Position numbers and translations under genes: made by a program
Part shown: piece by piece, positions 40,095-54,016 of the stretch
How the letters are laid out: each line of letters begins with the position of its first letter
Numbering within the stretch: position 1 is the first letter of the stretch
DNA from: Brachybacterium sp. Z12
GTDB taxonomy: Bacteria > Actinomycetota > Actinomycetes > Actinomycetales > Dermabacteraceae
Length of the DNA: 64,000 bases
Direction: 5' to 3'
Assembly (NCBI RefSeq): GCF_014400405.1
Contig: NZ_CP060496.1
Location: forward strand, 1,612,001-1,676,000
The notes under the pieces: generated by a model
What the model was told of the DNA's origin: nothing
Databases searched by the model: none
What the model saw: the letters and a program-made list of their open reading frames with translations, nothing else

Positions 40095-41288
40095 CTTCCA
40101 CCGCTTCCACCAGGCCCCCGGCCTCTCGCGCCCGCCGCGAGAAGGCCCTGCTGATCCTCGAGGACGGCACCGTGCTGCGCGGTTCCGCCTACGGCGCCCG
40201 CGGCACCCGTTTCGGTGAGGTCGTCTTCACCACGGGGATGACCGGCTACCAGGAGACCCTCTCGGATCCCTCCTACGCCGGCCAGATCGTGGTCCAGACC
40301 TCCCCGCACATCGGCAACACCGGCGCGAACGCCCAGGACATGGAGTCCCGCAAGGTGTGGGTGCGCGGCTACGCCGTGCGCGATGCCAGCCGCATCGCCT
40401 CCTCCTACCGCGCGGAGCAGACCCTCGACGATCTGCTGATCAGCAGCGACGTCGTCGGCATCAGCGACATCGACACCCGCATGCTCACCCGGCTGCTGCG
40501 CGATGCCGGCTCCCTGCGCGGCGGGATCTTCTCCGGCGACGCGCTCTCCACGCCCGAGCAGGAGCTGCTCGCCCAGGTGCGCGAACAGCCGTCCATGACC
40601 GGCGCGAGCTTCCTCGACGAGGTCACCATCGCCCAGCCGGTGGTCCTCGAGCCAGAGGGCGAAGCGGTCGCGACCGTCGCCGCCGTCGACCTCGGCATCA
40701 AGGGGCCTCGCCGCGCAGCATGCTCGCACGTGGACTGCGCGTGCACCTGCTGCCGGCCAGCACCTCGCTCGAGGACCTCCTCGCACTCTCCCCGGATGCC
40801 GTGTTCTTCTCCAACGGACCGGGCGACCCCGCCGCCGCGACCGCTCAGATCGACCTGCTGCGCGGCGTCCTCGACGCCGGGATCCCGTTCTTCGGCATCT
40901 GCTTCGGCAACCAGCTGCTGGGACGCGCCCTTGGCTTCGGCACCTACAAGCTGAAGTTCGGCCACCGCGGCATCAACCAGCCCGTGCAGGATCGCGAGAC
41001 CGGCGCAGTGGCGATCACCGCGCACAACCACGGCTTCGCCGTCGACCTCCCGATCGAAGGCGAGCACATCGCTCCCCACGACGACGGGCGCTACGGCCGT
41101 GTCGTGGTCTCCCACGTCGGACTCAACGACGGTGTGGTCGAAGGCCTGCGATGCCTCGACCGTCCCGCGTACTCGGTCCAGTACCACCCCGAGGCGGCCG
41201 GCGGCCCGCACGACGCCTCGCCCCTCTTCGATCGTCTGGCAGAGCTCGCCGTCGCCCACCGCGCCGCCTCTGCGTCCAAGGAGTCCTG

Positions 41289-41289
<1 letters not shown>
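40091..41289 (+). CDS. carA: Carbamoyl-phosphate synthase small chain; one frameshift
   Basis: Glutamine amidotransferase subunit giving ammonia to CarB. Reconstructed 399 residues. The N-terminal domain has [19 protein letters not shown] and [11 protein letters not shown]; the class I GATase domain has FFSNGPGDP, the nucleophile in [15 protein letters not shown] (Asn where many bacteria have His, normal for actinobacteria), [17 protein letters not shown] and YHPEAAGGP. The frame breaks at 40702-40705 (GGGG, one G short) at the domain junction. TGATG couples it to carB. Confidence 0.95.
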
Positions 41290-44637
<3,348 letters not shown>

Positions 44638-44641
<4 letters not shown>

Positions 44642-45501
44642 GCACCGGCAGCCGCAACTTCGGCGATCGCCTCCAGCAGGCGGTCGCCGAACGGGGGCGG
44701 ATCGTGGCCGGCATCGATCCGCACGCCTCGCTGCTCGCGGACTGGTCGCTGCCGGACACTCCGGAGGGCCTGCGGGAGTTCTCGCTGCGTGCCCTGGAGG
44801 CCGTCAGCGGCCGGGTCGCTGCGATCAAGCCGCAATCGGCCTTCTACGAGCGCCACGGCTCCGCCGGGGTGGCGGTGCTGGAGGAGCTCCTGTCCGACGC
44901 CCGGGCACGCGGGGTGCTCACCATCCTGGACGTCAAGCGGGGCGACATCGGTTCGACCATGGCCGCCTACGCCGAGGCGCACCTGCTCCCGGGGGCTCCG
45001 CTGGAGGCCGACGCGATCACCGTCAGCCCGTTCCTGGGCACCGGTTCGCTGGACCCCGCGGCGCAGCTCGCGGCCGAGCACGGCAAGGGGATGTTCCTGC
45101 TCGCGCTCACCTCGAACCCGGACGGACCCCAGGTCCAGCACGCCCGCTCGGCAGCGGACACGCCGGTGGCGCGCGAGATCGCGCGACACGCCGAGAAGAT
45201 CGGGGGAGGAGATCCGAACCGCTGGTCGAGCGTAGGTCTCGTGGTCGGCGCGACCGTCGGGGACGCCTACCGACGACTGGGCCTGGACCAGGCGGCGCCC
45301 TCGGTGCCGCTGCTCGCACCAGGCTTCGGCGCGCAGGGTGCAGGACCGGCGCAGATGGCAGAGGTTTTCGGCGACAACGCAGGTCACGTGCTGGTTTCGC
45401 TGTCTCGAGGTCTTCTCGGGGCCGGGCCTGCCGCGGAGTCCCTGAGCCGCCGCGCCGAGGAGCTGCGCTCCGAGTACGGCGGCGTCGTCACCACCGCCTG
45501 A
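44638..45501 (+). CDS. pyrF: Orotidine 5'-phosphate decarboxylase (type 2)
   Basis: Last step of UMP synthesis. 287 residues, the longer actinobacterial/mycobacterial class. Motifs are VAGIDPHASLL (about 24), AAIKPQSAFYERHG, the catalytic LDVKRGDIGSTMAAYA (Lys/Asp pair, about 98-113) and PLLAPGFGAQGAG (phosphate loop, about 222). ATG overlaps the carB stop. pyrD and pyrE, the steps between PyrC and PyrF, are not in the window. Confidence 0.95.
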
Positions 45502-45615
45502 CCCAAGTCCGGCAACGTCCGGCGGGAGGTGTTCCGACACCCCTCATCGGCCACCGATCTGCACCGGACCAGCGGCGAAGCGTGTCGAAAGTGCGCTCCG
45601 CCACGAATATGGGGT

Positions 45616-45621
45616 TACGCT
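45616..45621 (+). promoter_or_regulatory. Possible -10 for mihF
   Basis: TACGCT in the 183-bp pyrF-mihF gap, about 64 bp before the GTG start; predicted leader about 55 nt. Confidence 0.35.
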
Positions 45622-45684
45622 CTTCCCACACCGAGGTCCTCCCGGATCTCCACGTCACCAGCAAGAGAACAAGAGGTAAGAACA

Positions 45685-46011
45685 GTGGCTCTCCCTCCCC
45701 TCACCCCTGAGCAGCGGGCCGACGCCCTGAAGAAGGCCGCCGAGGCTCGTCGCGAGCGCGCGGCCATCAAGGCGCGGCTCAAGGACAGCGCCGGTCACCG
45801 CGGCGAAGAGATCCAGAAGGTCCTCACGGAGGCCGAGACCAACGAGGTCGTCGGTCGCCTGCGAGTCTCCGCGCTGCTGGAGGCCCTCCCGGGTGTCGGC
45901 AAGGTCAAGGCCCAGCAGATCATGGAGGAGATCGGCATCTCCCCGTCTCGCAAGATCCGCGGCCTGGGCTCCCATCAGGCGCAGAAGCTCGTCGCCCACT
46001 TCTCCGAGTGA
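45685..46011 (+). CDS. mihF: Actinobacterial integration host factor mIHF
   Basis: Nucleoid-associated DNA-bending protein essential in mycobacteria. 108 residues, helical and basic: [27 protein letters not shown] (about 7-33), then the helix-two-turn-helix core [39 protein letters not shown]. The GTG start (45685) is chosen because the conserved family begins at [10 protein letters not shown] and AGAGG lies about 9 nt upstream. Overlaps gmk by four bases (GTGA), the usual order after pyrF. Confidence 0.95.
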   Translation: MALPPLTPEQRADALKKAAEARRERAAIKARLKDSAGHRGEEIQKVLTEAETNEVVGRLRVSALLEALPGVGKVKAQQIMEEIGISPSRKIRGLGSHQAQKLVAHFSE

Positions 46012-46607
46012 CTGATCACCTCACCGGGGCCGACGCCGACAGGGCGCCGGCCCCGGTGACTGTGCTCGCCGGCCCGACCGCGGTCGGCAAGGGCACCGTC
46101 TCCGCAGCGATCCGCGCCCGCTATCCGCAGATCTGGCTCTCCGTCTCCGCCACCACCCGGGCCCCGCGTCCCGGCGAGATCGATGGAGTCCACTACAGCT
46201 TCGTGAGCGAGCCTGAGTTCTCCTCGCTGATCGATAACGGGCAGATGCTCGAGTGGGCCGTGGTCCACGGCCGTAACAAGTACGGCACGCCGCGCGGCCC
46301 CGTCGAGGCGAAGGTCGCCGAGGGGCGACCGGTGCTGCTCGAGATCGATCTGGCCGGCGCGCGCCAGGTCCGTGAATCGATGCCCGAGGCGCGCTTCGTG
46401 TTCCTCGCCCCGCCGGACTGGGACACCCTGGTGGACCGGCTCGTGGGCCGCGGCACCGAGGACGCCGAGGAGCGCGAGCGCCGCCTGGCGACCGCGAAGA
46501 TCGAGCTCGCCGCAGAGAGCGAGTTCGACGTCACCATCGTCAACGACACCGTGGATCGCGCCGCGGACGAGCTCGCCCGCCTGCTCGGCGTGCGCGACCT
46601 CACCTGA
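46008..46607 (+). CDS. gmk: Guanylate kinase
   Basis: ATP-dependent GMP to GDP kinase, 199 residues. P-loop [13 protein letters not shown] (about 20-32), GMP-binding [23 protein letters not shown] (about 45-67), [27 protein letters not shown] and the lid [20 protein letters not shown]. Ala-Val in the P-loop instead of Ser/Gly is a mild variation. GTG start overlaps the mihF stop. Confidence 0.95.
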   Translation: MTDHLTGADADRAPAPVTVLAGPTAVGKGTVSAAIRARYPQIWLSVSATTRAPRPGEIDGVHYSFVSEPEFSSLIDNGQMLEWAVVHGRNKYGTPRGPVEAKVAEGRPVLLEIDLAGARQVRESMPEARFVFLAPPDWDTLVDRLVGRGTEDAEERERRLATAKIELAAESEFDVTIVNDTVDRAADELARLLGVRDLT

Positions 46608-46620
46608 CCTTGCACGCTCC

Positions 46621-46648
46621 CGCCCTCTCCCCGCACAGGAGAAGGGCG
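46621..46648 (+). terminator. Hairpin after gmk
   Basis: CGCCCTCTCC pairs with GGAGAAGGGCG (one bulged A) around 7 nt, 14 bp past the gmk stop and directly before a -10-like TATCCT. Confidence 0.45.
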
Positions 46649-46654
46649 TATCCT
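46649..46654 (+). promoter_or_regulatory. Probable -10 for rpoZ
   Basis: TATCCT about 37 bp before the rpoZ GTG, leaving a leader of about 30 nt with AAGGGA. Confidence 0.45.
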
Positions 46655-46690
46655 GAAGCGTCGCACGCCGAAACTCATGAAGGGACATCC

Positions 46691-47052
46691 GTGGCCGGAA
46701 CAGTCGCTCAGCCCGAAGGCATCACGAACCCCCGATCGACCGTCTCCTCGAGACCGTCGATTCCAAGTACGCCCTGGTGCTCTACTCCTCCCAGCGCGCA
46801 CGCCAGATCAACGCGTACTACTCGCAGCTCTCCGAAGGACTGCTCGAGTTCGTCGGCCCGCTGGTGGATGTCGACAACCAGGAGAAGTCGCTCTCGATCG
46901 CGCTCCGCGAGATCGACGAGGGTCTCCTGACCGTCCGCGAGATCGACGAGGAGGAGTACGCCGCGCAGAACGAGCCGGATCCGAACGCTCCGGCCCCGCT
47001 GCTCCTCGGCGACGACGCTCCCGAGATCCCGTCGACCGATTTCCCGCTCTGA
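46691..47052 (+). CDS. rpoZ: DNA-directed RNA polymerase subunit omega; one frameshift
   Basis: Assembles with beta-prime in RNA polymerase. Reconstructed 120 residues: [35 protein letters not shown] (core omega motif, about 10-44), [30 protein letters not shown] and an acidic tail. The frame breaks at 46729-46733 (CCCCC, one C short) after ITNP, so only the part from about 46777 is otherwise open. GTG 46691 has AAGGGA about 7 nt upstream. The gmk-rpoZ-coaBC-metK order is the conserved actinobacterial one. Confidence 0.93.
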
Positions 47053-47077
47053 TCCCGGCTCACGCCGGATGATCTGA

Positions 47078-48342
47078 ATGCAGAGCCTGCCGCGCTCCTT
47101 CGAGGGGGCCCGCGTCCTGGTCGGCATCGGCGGAGGGATCGCCGCATACAAGACCGCGCACCTGGTGCGCGGTCTTGTCGGTGAAGGGGCAGATGTCCGC
47201 GTCGTGCCCACGACCGCTTCGCTCGAGTTCGTCGGCGCCGCGACCTGGGAGGCACTCAGTCACCACCCGGTCCTCACGTCCGTCTTCGAGGATGTCGACG
47301 AGGTCGCGCACGTGCGCTTCGGCCAGGAGGCCGATCTGGTGGTGATCGCCCCCGCCACTGCGGACCTGCTGGCACGGATGCGCATCGGCCGCGCCGACGA
47401 CCTCCTCAGCGCCTCTCTGCTGGTGGCCCGCGCCCCGATCGTGGTCGCTCCCGCGATGCACACCGAGATGTGGGAGCACGCCTCCGTCCGCGAGAACGTG
47501 GACGTGCTGCGCCGGCGCGGCATCACCGTGCTCGAACCGGCCGTCGGGCGCCTCACCGGCCCGGACTCCGGCCCCGGCCGGCTGCCCGAGCCGGCTGCCC
47601 TTCTGGACGCGGCCCGCGCCGCGATCTCCGCGCCCCGGGGCGAGCACGGAGCGATCCGGCGCGACCTCCTGGGCCGCGAGCTGCTGATCACCGCGGGCGG
47701 CACCCGTGAGGATCTCGACCCGGTGCGCTTCTTGGCCAACCACTCCTCGGGCAAGCAGGGCTGGGCCCTCGCGCACGCCGCGCTCGTGCGGGGTGCGCGA
47801 GTGCGCCTGGCCGCGGCGAATGTCGAGCTCGAGACCCCGCCCGGCGCCGAGCGCTCCGATGTGGGCAGCGCCGCAGAGCTCGCCTCTCTCGTGGCTGAGC
47901 AGCGAGGCCAGGTGGACGCCCTGGTGATGGCGGCGGCCGTCGCGGACTTCACCGCCGCCGAGCGTGCGGGCTCCAAGATCAAGAAGGACGACGGCGACGA
48001 CGACTCCGTGCCGGCCATCGCGCTGCGACGCACCGAGGACATCCTGCGTCACAGTGTGCTCGACCGCGCAGATGCCGCACGGCCCGCGATCGTCGGCTTC
48101 GCCGCGGAGACCGGGGAGAGGGCGCCTCCGCCATCGACCTCGCACGGGCCAAGGCCCGCCGCAAGGGAGCCGACCTGCTGGTCTTCAACGACATCAGCGC
48201 AGGAGTGTTCGGTGCGGCGGACAACTCCGTGCGCGTCCTCGACCGCGAGGGGGAGGAAGTGGCCAGTGCGGAGGGCAGCAAGACCGCTGTCGCTCACGCC
48301 GTGCTCGATGAGCTCATCGCGCTCCTCCCGGAAGTATCCTGA
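47078..48342 (+). CDS. coaBC: Bifunctional phosphopantothenoylcysteine decarboxylase / phosphopantothenate-cysteine ligase; one frameshift
   Basis: Two steps of coenzyme A synthesis. Reconstructed 421 residues. The N-terminal CoaC flavin domain has [37 protein letters not shown] and [13 protein letters not shown]; the C-terminal CoaB domain has [30 protein letters not shown] (about 196-225), AAAVADF and the terminal [18 protein letters not shown]. The frame breaks at 48113-48116 (GGGG, one G short). ATG 47078 has only a weak GGATGA upstream. The metK promoter is embedded in its last codons. Confidence 0.94.
48335..48340 (+). promoter_or_regulatory. -10 element of a leaderless metK promoter
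   Basis: TATCCT overlaps the coaBC stop codon and lies 7 nt before the metK ATG, which has no ribosome-binding site. Confidence 0.5.
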
Positions 48343-48347
48343 TCCCC

Positions 48348-49555
48348 ATGACCTCCAGCGAGCTGCGCACCTTCACGTCCGAATCGGTCACCGAAGGGCA
48401 CCCCGACAAGATCTGCGACCAGATCTCCGACGCGATCCTCGATGATCTGCTTGCCCAGGATCGCGATGCCCGCGTCGCGGTCGAGACCCTGGTGACCACC
48501 GGGCTCGTGCATGTCGCCGGCGAGGTCCGCACCTCCGGGTACAGCGACGTCGCGACGATCGTGCGCGACGTCATCCGGGAGATCGGGTACGACTCCTCGG
48601 AGAAGGGCTTCGACGCCGACTCCTGCGGCGTCCAGGTCTCGATCGGCGCACAGTCGCCGGACATCGCCCAGGGCGTGGACAACTCCCTGGAGACCCGGGG
48701 CGACGTCGCGGCCGAGGCCTTCGCGCGGCTCGGCGCCGGGGACCAGGGCCTGATGTTCGGCTACGCCTGCCGGGACACCCCGAGCTGATGCCGCTGCCGA
48801 TCCACGCCGCGCACCGCCTGACCCGGAACCTCTCCTCGGCCCGCCGCGACGGGGTGCTTCCGTACCTGCGTCCCGACGGGAAGACCCAGGTCTCGATCGG
48901 CTACGACGAGGACGGCGTGGCCCGCAGCGTCGACGCGATCGTCGTCTCGACCCAGCACAGCGAGGAGGTCGACCTCCTCAGCCAGCTGGCACCGGCGATC
49001 TCGAAGGTCGTCATCGCGCCGGTCCTCGAGGACCTCGAGAATGCGGGCCTGGACACCTCGGACGTCACCATCCACATCAACCCCTCCGGACGTTTCGTGC
49101 TCGGCGGTCCCAAGGGCGATGCGGGCCTGACCGGCCGCAAGATCATCGTGGACACCTACGGCGGGATGGCCCGCCACGGCGGCGGCGCATTCTCCGGCAA
49201 GGACCCCTCGAAGGTCGACCGCTCCGGCGCCTACGCCATGCGGTGGATCGCGAAGAACATCGTCGCCGCCGGACTCGCCGACCGCTGCGAGGTCCAGGTG
49301 GCGTACGCGATCGGCGTCGCCGAGCCCGTCGGGCTGTACGTCGAGACCTTCGGCACCGGCCATGCGCCCTCTCACCAGATCGCCGCGGCGGTGCGCAGAG
49401 TCTTCGACCTGCGCCCGGCCGCGCTGATCGACGCCCTCGACCTGCTGCGCCCCATCTACGCACTCACCTCCGTGCACGGCCACTTCGGCCGCGAACTGCC
49501 GGAGTTCACCTGGGAGCGCACGGACCGCGCCGAGGAGCTGGGGCGCGCCCTGTGA
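48348..49555 (+). CDS. metK: S-adenosylmethionine synthetase; one frameshift
   Basis: Makes S-adenosylmethionine from Met and ATP. Reconstructed 402 residues, full length. Motifs are [23 protein letters not shown] (about 9-31), [27 protein letters not shown], the P-loop-like [21 protein letters not shown] (about 255) and [23 protein letters not shown]. The frame breaks at 48778-48781 (CCCC, one C short) inside [14 protein letters not shown]. In other actinobacteria priA follows; here hisI starts on the metK stop (GTGA). Confidence 0.96.
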
Positions 49556-49953
49556 GAACCCCCGATCGCTCTGGCGCCCCGCACACGGATCTGGACCCGC
49601 AGCTCGCCGCCCGCCTGAAGCGGGACCCCGACGGCCTGATCACCGCCGTGGTGCAGGACGCCACCGACCACCGGGTGCTGATGGTGGGCTGGATGGATGA
49701 CGAGGCGCTGCACCGCACGCTGACCAGCGGACGGGCCACCTACTGGTCCCGCTCCCGCGGAGAGTACTGGCGCAAGGGAGACACCAGCGGCCACGTCCAG
49801 TGGGTGCGCTCGGTCGCGCTCGACTGCGATGCCGACACCCTGCTGGTGCGGGTCGACCAGGTCGGCGCAGCCTGCCACCGCGGCACCGACACCTGCTTCG
49901 ACGACGGCGACCTCGACGCCCTCGTCCTCGACCCCACGGAGCGCACAGCATGA
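49552..49953 (+). CDS. hisI: Phosphoribosyl-AMP cyclohydrolase
   Basis: Opens the adenine ring of PR-AMP in histidine synthesis; zinc/magnesium enzyme, 133 residues. Signatures are [53 protein letters not shown] (Asp metal site) and [10 protein letters not shown] (zinc Cys pair). No HisE domain is fused. GTG 49552 overlaps the metK stop and the stop overlaps trpE (ATGA), so it is translated within a metK-hisI-trp transcript. Confidence 0.94.
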   Translation: MRTPDRSGAPHTDLDPQLAARLKRDPDGLITAVVQDATDHRVLMVGWMDDEALHRTLTSGRATYWSRSRGEYWRKGDTSGHVQWVRSVALDCDADTLLVRVDQVGAACHRGTDTCFDDGDLDALVLDPTERTA

Positions 49954-51554
49954 ACGAGAACACCGCGACCGACCCCGACGCCTCGGGCGCTGCCCCCGGC
50001 GAGGCCTATCCGGAACAGGTCGGCGGGCGCGAGGGCGACGCGCTCGGCGTGATCGTCCCCGACCGTGCGACGTTCCGCGAGCTCGCGGCACGCCAGCGGG
50101 TGGTGCCGCTCAGCGTGCGCCTGCTGGCCGATGAGGACACCCCGGTCTCCCTCTACCGCAGGCTCACCGCGGACGGCGAGACCCGCGGGACCTTCCTGCT
50201 CGAATCCGCCGGGGAGGGCGAAGCCTCGCGCTTCTCCATCATCGGCACCCGCGCCCGCGCCGTGCTCACCGAGCGTGACGGCGAGGCGCACTGGCGCGGC
50301 GACGTCCCCGCCGGAGTCCCCACCTCCGGCAGCCCCGTGGAGGCTCTGCGCGAGGTCACCAGCGCCTTCCGGGCGGCGCGACAGCCCCATCTGCCGCCGT
50401 TCTCCGGTGGGCTGGTGGGCTTCGTCGCCTACGACGCCGTGCGTCACTGGGAGAAGCTCGACGCCTCCCCGCCCGACGAGATCGGTCTGCCGGACCTCTC
50501 GATGCTGCTGGCCCAGGATGTCGTGGTCCACGACGCCCACGACTCCACCGTCGTGCTGGTCGCCAACGCGCTGAACCTCAACGCGACGGCCGACGGCGTC
50601 GACGCGGCCTACGACGACGCCCTGGCACGGCTGGAGCAGATGCGTGAACGACTGCGCACCCCCGTGAGCACCGGACCGGTCGTGTACGACACGACACGGG
50701 ATCTCGAGCCCAAGGCCCGCACCTCCCAGCTCGAGTACGAGCGCTCCGTCCGCTCCGCCGTGCAGGACATCATCGACGGTGAGATCTTCCAGGTCGTGCC
50801 CTCGCAGAGGTTCTCGCTGCCGGTCGCGGCGGACCCGCTGGACGTCTATCGCGTGCTGCGGCGGATGAACCCCAGCCCCTATATGTATCTGCTGCGGACC
50901 GTCGACGCCGACGGCGAGCCGATCGATGTGGTCGGGGCGAGCCCGGAATCGCTGGTGACGGTGCGCGGCACCACCGCGACCACCCACCCGATCGCGGGAT
51001 CGCGGCCCCGCGGAGCGACCCCGAGGAGGACGAGCGCCTCGGCAGCGAGCTGCTCGCCGATCCCAAGGAACGCTCCGAGCACCTGATGCTCGTGGATCTC
51101 GCGCGCAACGACCTGCAGAAGTTCTGTGCCCCTGGCACCGTCGTGGTGCGGGACTTCATGCACATCGAGCGGTTCTCCCACATCCAGCACATCGTCTCCA
51201 CGTGACCGGTCACCTCCGCGAAGGAGCTCTGGCCTACGACGCGCTGCGGGCGACGTTCCCGGCCGGGACGCTCTCCGGTGCGCCGAAGCCCTCGGCGATG
51301 CGGATCATCGATCAGCTCGAGCCGGTGCGGCGCGGGGTCTACGGGGGCACGGTCGGCTACATCGACTTCGCCGGCGACATGGACATGGCGATCGCCATCC
51401 GCACCGCCGTCATCAAGGACGGCACCGCACACGTCCAGGCCGGCGGGGAGTGGTCGCCGATTCCGATGCCACCATGGAGCACCGCGAGACCCAGTCGAAG
51501 GCCGCTGCCGCGCTGCGGGCCGCAGCAGCTGCCGACACCCTGCGTCCGGCATGA
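49950..51554 (+). CDS. trpE: Anthranilate synthase component I; three frameshifts
   Basis: Chorismate to anthranilate, first step of Trp synthesis, normally with a TrpG amidotransferase that is not in the window. Reconstructed 535 residues. The feedback-site motif LLES is present (about 75), then [78 protein letters not shown] and [17 protein letters not shown]. Breaks are at 51019-51022 (CCCC), about 51198-51202 and 51445-51448 (GGGG), each one base short. Restored, it runs from ATG 49950 to TGA 51552-51554 and overlaps both neighbours by four bases. Confidence 0.94.
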
Positions 51555-52224
51555 GCGAGGAGACGCCCGCCCTCCGCCGTGCCCGGCCCACTCGCCGCGC
51601 CACGGTGCTCGCGGGGACCGCGGCAGCTGCGCTGCTGGCTGGCGCCACCAGCACCACCTGGATCAACGCCACGGCCCCCGACCTGGCCGGGACGGCGCAG
51701 CAGGTCACGGTGACCGGCTCCGATGCGGCCCCGGCCGTGCTCGCCCTGGCCCTGGTCGCGATCGCGGCCTCGCTCGCCACAGCTCTCTCGTCCCACTGGC
51801 TGCGCTTCGTCACCGGGCCGGTGCTGATCGCCACCGGGGCAGGCTCCGTGATCGCCGCGCTGGGGGCGGTGCAGGCGCCCCAGGAGGCCGCGCGCTCCGC
51901 CGTCGGGTCCGCCACCGGCGTGCTCGGATCCGCAGTCCAGGCCGAGCCGACAGCCTGGCCGCTGCTCACCCTCGTGCCCGCTCTGGTGGTCGCGGGGATC
52001 GGCGTGCTGGTGCTGGTCGTCGGCAGGGGCTGGCCGGTGGGCACCCGGTATCGCAGCGCCGCGGTCGTCGCCACCGCGGATCCCGGGCAAGACCCTGCGG
52101 CGGCATGGGACGCCCTCACCCGGGGGAGGACCCGAGCCTGCCGGAAGATGACGAAGACAACGAAGACGACAACGAAGACACCGCCGAGCCGCCTGCCGAG
52201 GGAGATCGTCGCACCCCGCGGTGA
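51551..52224 (+). CDS. TIGR02234-type Trp-operon membrane protein; one frameshift
   Basis: Reconstructed 224-residue membrane protein of the actinobacterial Trp-associated family. Helices lie at about 18-38, 60-78, 85-103 and 135-155; the loop [17 protein letters not shown] is typical. The C-terminus is a long acidic tail (Asp/Glu/Asn-rich, about 195-215). The frame breaks at 52122-52126 (GGGGG, one G short) shortly before that tail. Function unknown; always next to trpE or trpC, so a role in Trp synthesis or export is inferred. ATG overlaps the trpE stop. Confidence 0.85.
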
Positions 52225-52336
52225 TGCTGCTCACGCGGTGCGCGAAGACGCTGCCGCCACGCGGCGGACCTCAGCCCTTGGTGCGGTGATGACGTGGCAC
52301 AATGGCCTCGACAGGGACCCTGACTGGAGAAGGATC

Positions 52337-52651
52337 ATGCCTAAGACCTACGCTGTGCCGCCGCCCCCTCATCACAACGAGGGCAAGACCATCGCGGCCT
52401 GGGCCATGAACCTCGGCATCGTCGCAGGCTCAGTCCCCATCGCCGCAGGCATGATCCTGTCGGACATGGAGATCCTGATCTGGATCGGTGCGGGGATCAT
52501 CGCGCTGGCGATCGTGGTCGGCGTGGCGCTCTCGCTGGCAGGACTCGGCCAGCCCCGTGGCTACGGGATGGTCCACGCCGCACAGACCGCCGCAGACAGC
52601 GACGATCACAATGCGCGTTCCGACCGTCCCGCCGAGGCCGACGCCAGGTGA
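52337..52651 (+). CDS. HGxxPAAW-type small membrane protein
   Basis: 104 residues with two transmembrane helices (about 23-42 and 48-70). The family hallmark HGxxPAAW appears as HHNEGKTIAAW (about 12-22), so the His-Gly and Pro positions are altered. Family members sit in actinobacterial trp clusters; function unknown. GGAGAAGG lies about 6 nt before the ATG. Upstream (52225-52336) is a small CCGCC/GGCGG hairpin (52254-52267) and a weak TTGGTG...CACAAT promoter-like pair. Its stop overlaps the next gene (GTGA). Confidence 0.8.
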   Translation: MPKTYAVPPPPHHNEGKTIAAWAMNLGIVAGSVPIAAGMILSDMEILIWIGAGIIALAIVVGVALSLAGLGQPRGYGMVHAAQTAADSDDHNARSDRPAEADAR

Positions 52652-53115
52652 CAGCGGCGGCGCGGGAGCGGCACGGCGGAGCCGTGCCCGATGCTCCCGG
52701 CCGCGGCCCGCACCGGGCCCTCCTGCCGCTCGCGATCGGTGCCGCAGGGCTCGCCGTCGCCATCGGGGTGCAGCTGGTCTTCGACCCGTTCCGCACCCAC
52801 ATACCGCTGTGCGTGCTCAACCACCTCACGGGTCTGGAATGCCCCGGCTGCGGAGCGATCCGTTCGGTCCATGCGCTGCTGGCAGGTGACGTGCTGCTCG
52901 CGCTGCGGAACAACGCCCTGATCACCATCGCGATCCCGCTGGTCGGGATCGGGCTCGTGACATGGGCCGCGCGCCGTGCCCGAGGCCTGCGCACGGACCT
53001 GATGCCCTCCCGCACCGTGCTGCTGGTCCTGGTCGGCTTCGCGGCGCTGTACGCCGTGCTGAGGAACCTGCCGGCCTTCTGGTTCCTCGCCCCGATCTCC
53101 TACGTCGGCGGCTGA
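52648..53115 (+). CDS. DUF2752 domain-containing membrane protein
   Basis: 155 residues. DUF2752 signature [18 protein letters not shown] (about 52-75) between predicted helices at about 27-47, 90-110 and 122-140. The CPGCG pair could bind metal. Function unknown; commonly found between the HGxxPAAW gene and trpC in Micrococcales, as here. GTG start overlaps the preceding stop. Confidence 0.87.
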   Translation: MTAAARERHGGAVPDAPGRGPHRALLPLAIGAAGLAVAIGVQLVFDPFRTHIPLCVLNHLTGLECPGCGAIRSVHALLAGDVLLALRNNALITIAIPLVGIGLVTWAARRARGLRTDLMPSRTVLLVLVGFAALYAVLRNLPAFWFLAPISYVGG

Positions 53116-53134
53116 GCACCGCCCCGACGCTCCC

Positions 53135-53153
53135 GGCGGCCCGTCGTGCCGCC
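53135..53153 (+). terminator. Weak hairpin before trpC
   Basis: GGCGGC/GCCGCC with a 7-nt loop in the 67-bp DUF2752-trpC gap. It may only partly stop transcription, since trpC has no obvious promoter of its own. Confidence 0.3.
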
Positions 53154-53182
53154 CCCGCTCCGACCTGCTGCAGGAGGCATGC

Positions 53183-54016
53183 GTGACCACCACCGGAACC
53201 GTCCTCGACGAGATCATCGTCGGAGTGCGTGAAGATCTCGCGCCGCGCCGCGCCGCGGTGCCCGACGCCGAGATCGAGCGGCGCGCCCGTGCCGCGGCAC
53301 CTGCCCTGGACGCACGGGCCAGCCTCGTCGGTGACGGCACCACGATGGGCCTGATCTCCGAGGTCAAGCGCTCCAGCCCCTCCAAGGGCGCGCTGGCCGA
53401 GATCCCCGAGCCCGCCGAGCTCGCCGCGACCTACGCGAGCGCCGGCGCATCCGCGATCAGCGTGCTCACCGAGCAGCGCCGGTTCCGCGGCACCCTCGCC
53501 GACCTCGACGCGGTGCGGGCTCGGGTCGACATCCCCGTGCTGCGCAAGGACTTCGTGGTCGAGCCGTACCAGGTGCTCGAGGCACGCGCGCACGGCGCCG
53601 ACCTCGTGCTGCTGATCGTCGCCGCCCTCGATGACGCCCAGCTGCGCGACCTCCACGACCTCACCACCGAACTCGGCATGCAGGCGCTGGTGGAGACCCA
53701 CACCGAGGACGAGCTCGAACGCGCGCTCGCCCTCGAGGCGGACATCATCGGCGTCAACGCCCGCAATCTGAAGGACCTCACCGTCGATCTCGGGCGTGCC
53801 ACCGATCTGCTGCGCCGGATCCCCGCAGGCCCGCTCGCGATCGGGGAATCCGCCGTGGTCACGCGCGCCGACGTCGAGGAGTACGCCGCCGCCGGCGCCG
53901 ACGCCGTGCTGGTGGGCGAAGCGCTGGTCACCTCCGGCGACCCCGCCGCCGAAGCAGCCTCGTACCGCCAGGTCGCCCGCCGCGGCCGACCCGTCACGGA
54001 AGGAGCTCAGGCATGA
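53183..54016 (+). CDS. trpC: Indole-3-glycerol phosphate synthase
   Basis: TIM-barrel enzyme forming indole-3-glycerol phosphate. 277 residues, intact. Motifs are [15 protein letters not shown] (catalytic Lys, about 56-70), [21 protein letters not shown] (catalytic Lys), [35 protein letters not shown] and the phosphate loops GESAV and [11 protein letters not shown]. No TrpF domain is fused; PriA/HisA usually supplies that step in actinobacteria. GTG start has CAGGAGGC 6 nt upstream. Confidence 0.96.
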   Translation: MTTTGTVLDEIIVGVREDLAPRRAAVPDAEIERRARAAAPALDARASLVGDGTTMGLISEVKRSSPSKGALAEIPEPAELAATYASAGASAISVLTEQRRFRGTLADLDAVRARVDIPVLRKDFVVEPYQVLEARAHGADLVLLIVAALDDAQLRDLHDLTTELGMQALVETHTEDELERALALEADIIGVNARNLKDLTVDLGRATDLLRRIPAGPLAIGESAVVTRADVEEYAAAGADAVLVGEALVTSGDPAAEAASYRQVARRGRPVTEGAQA

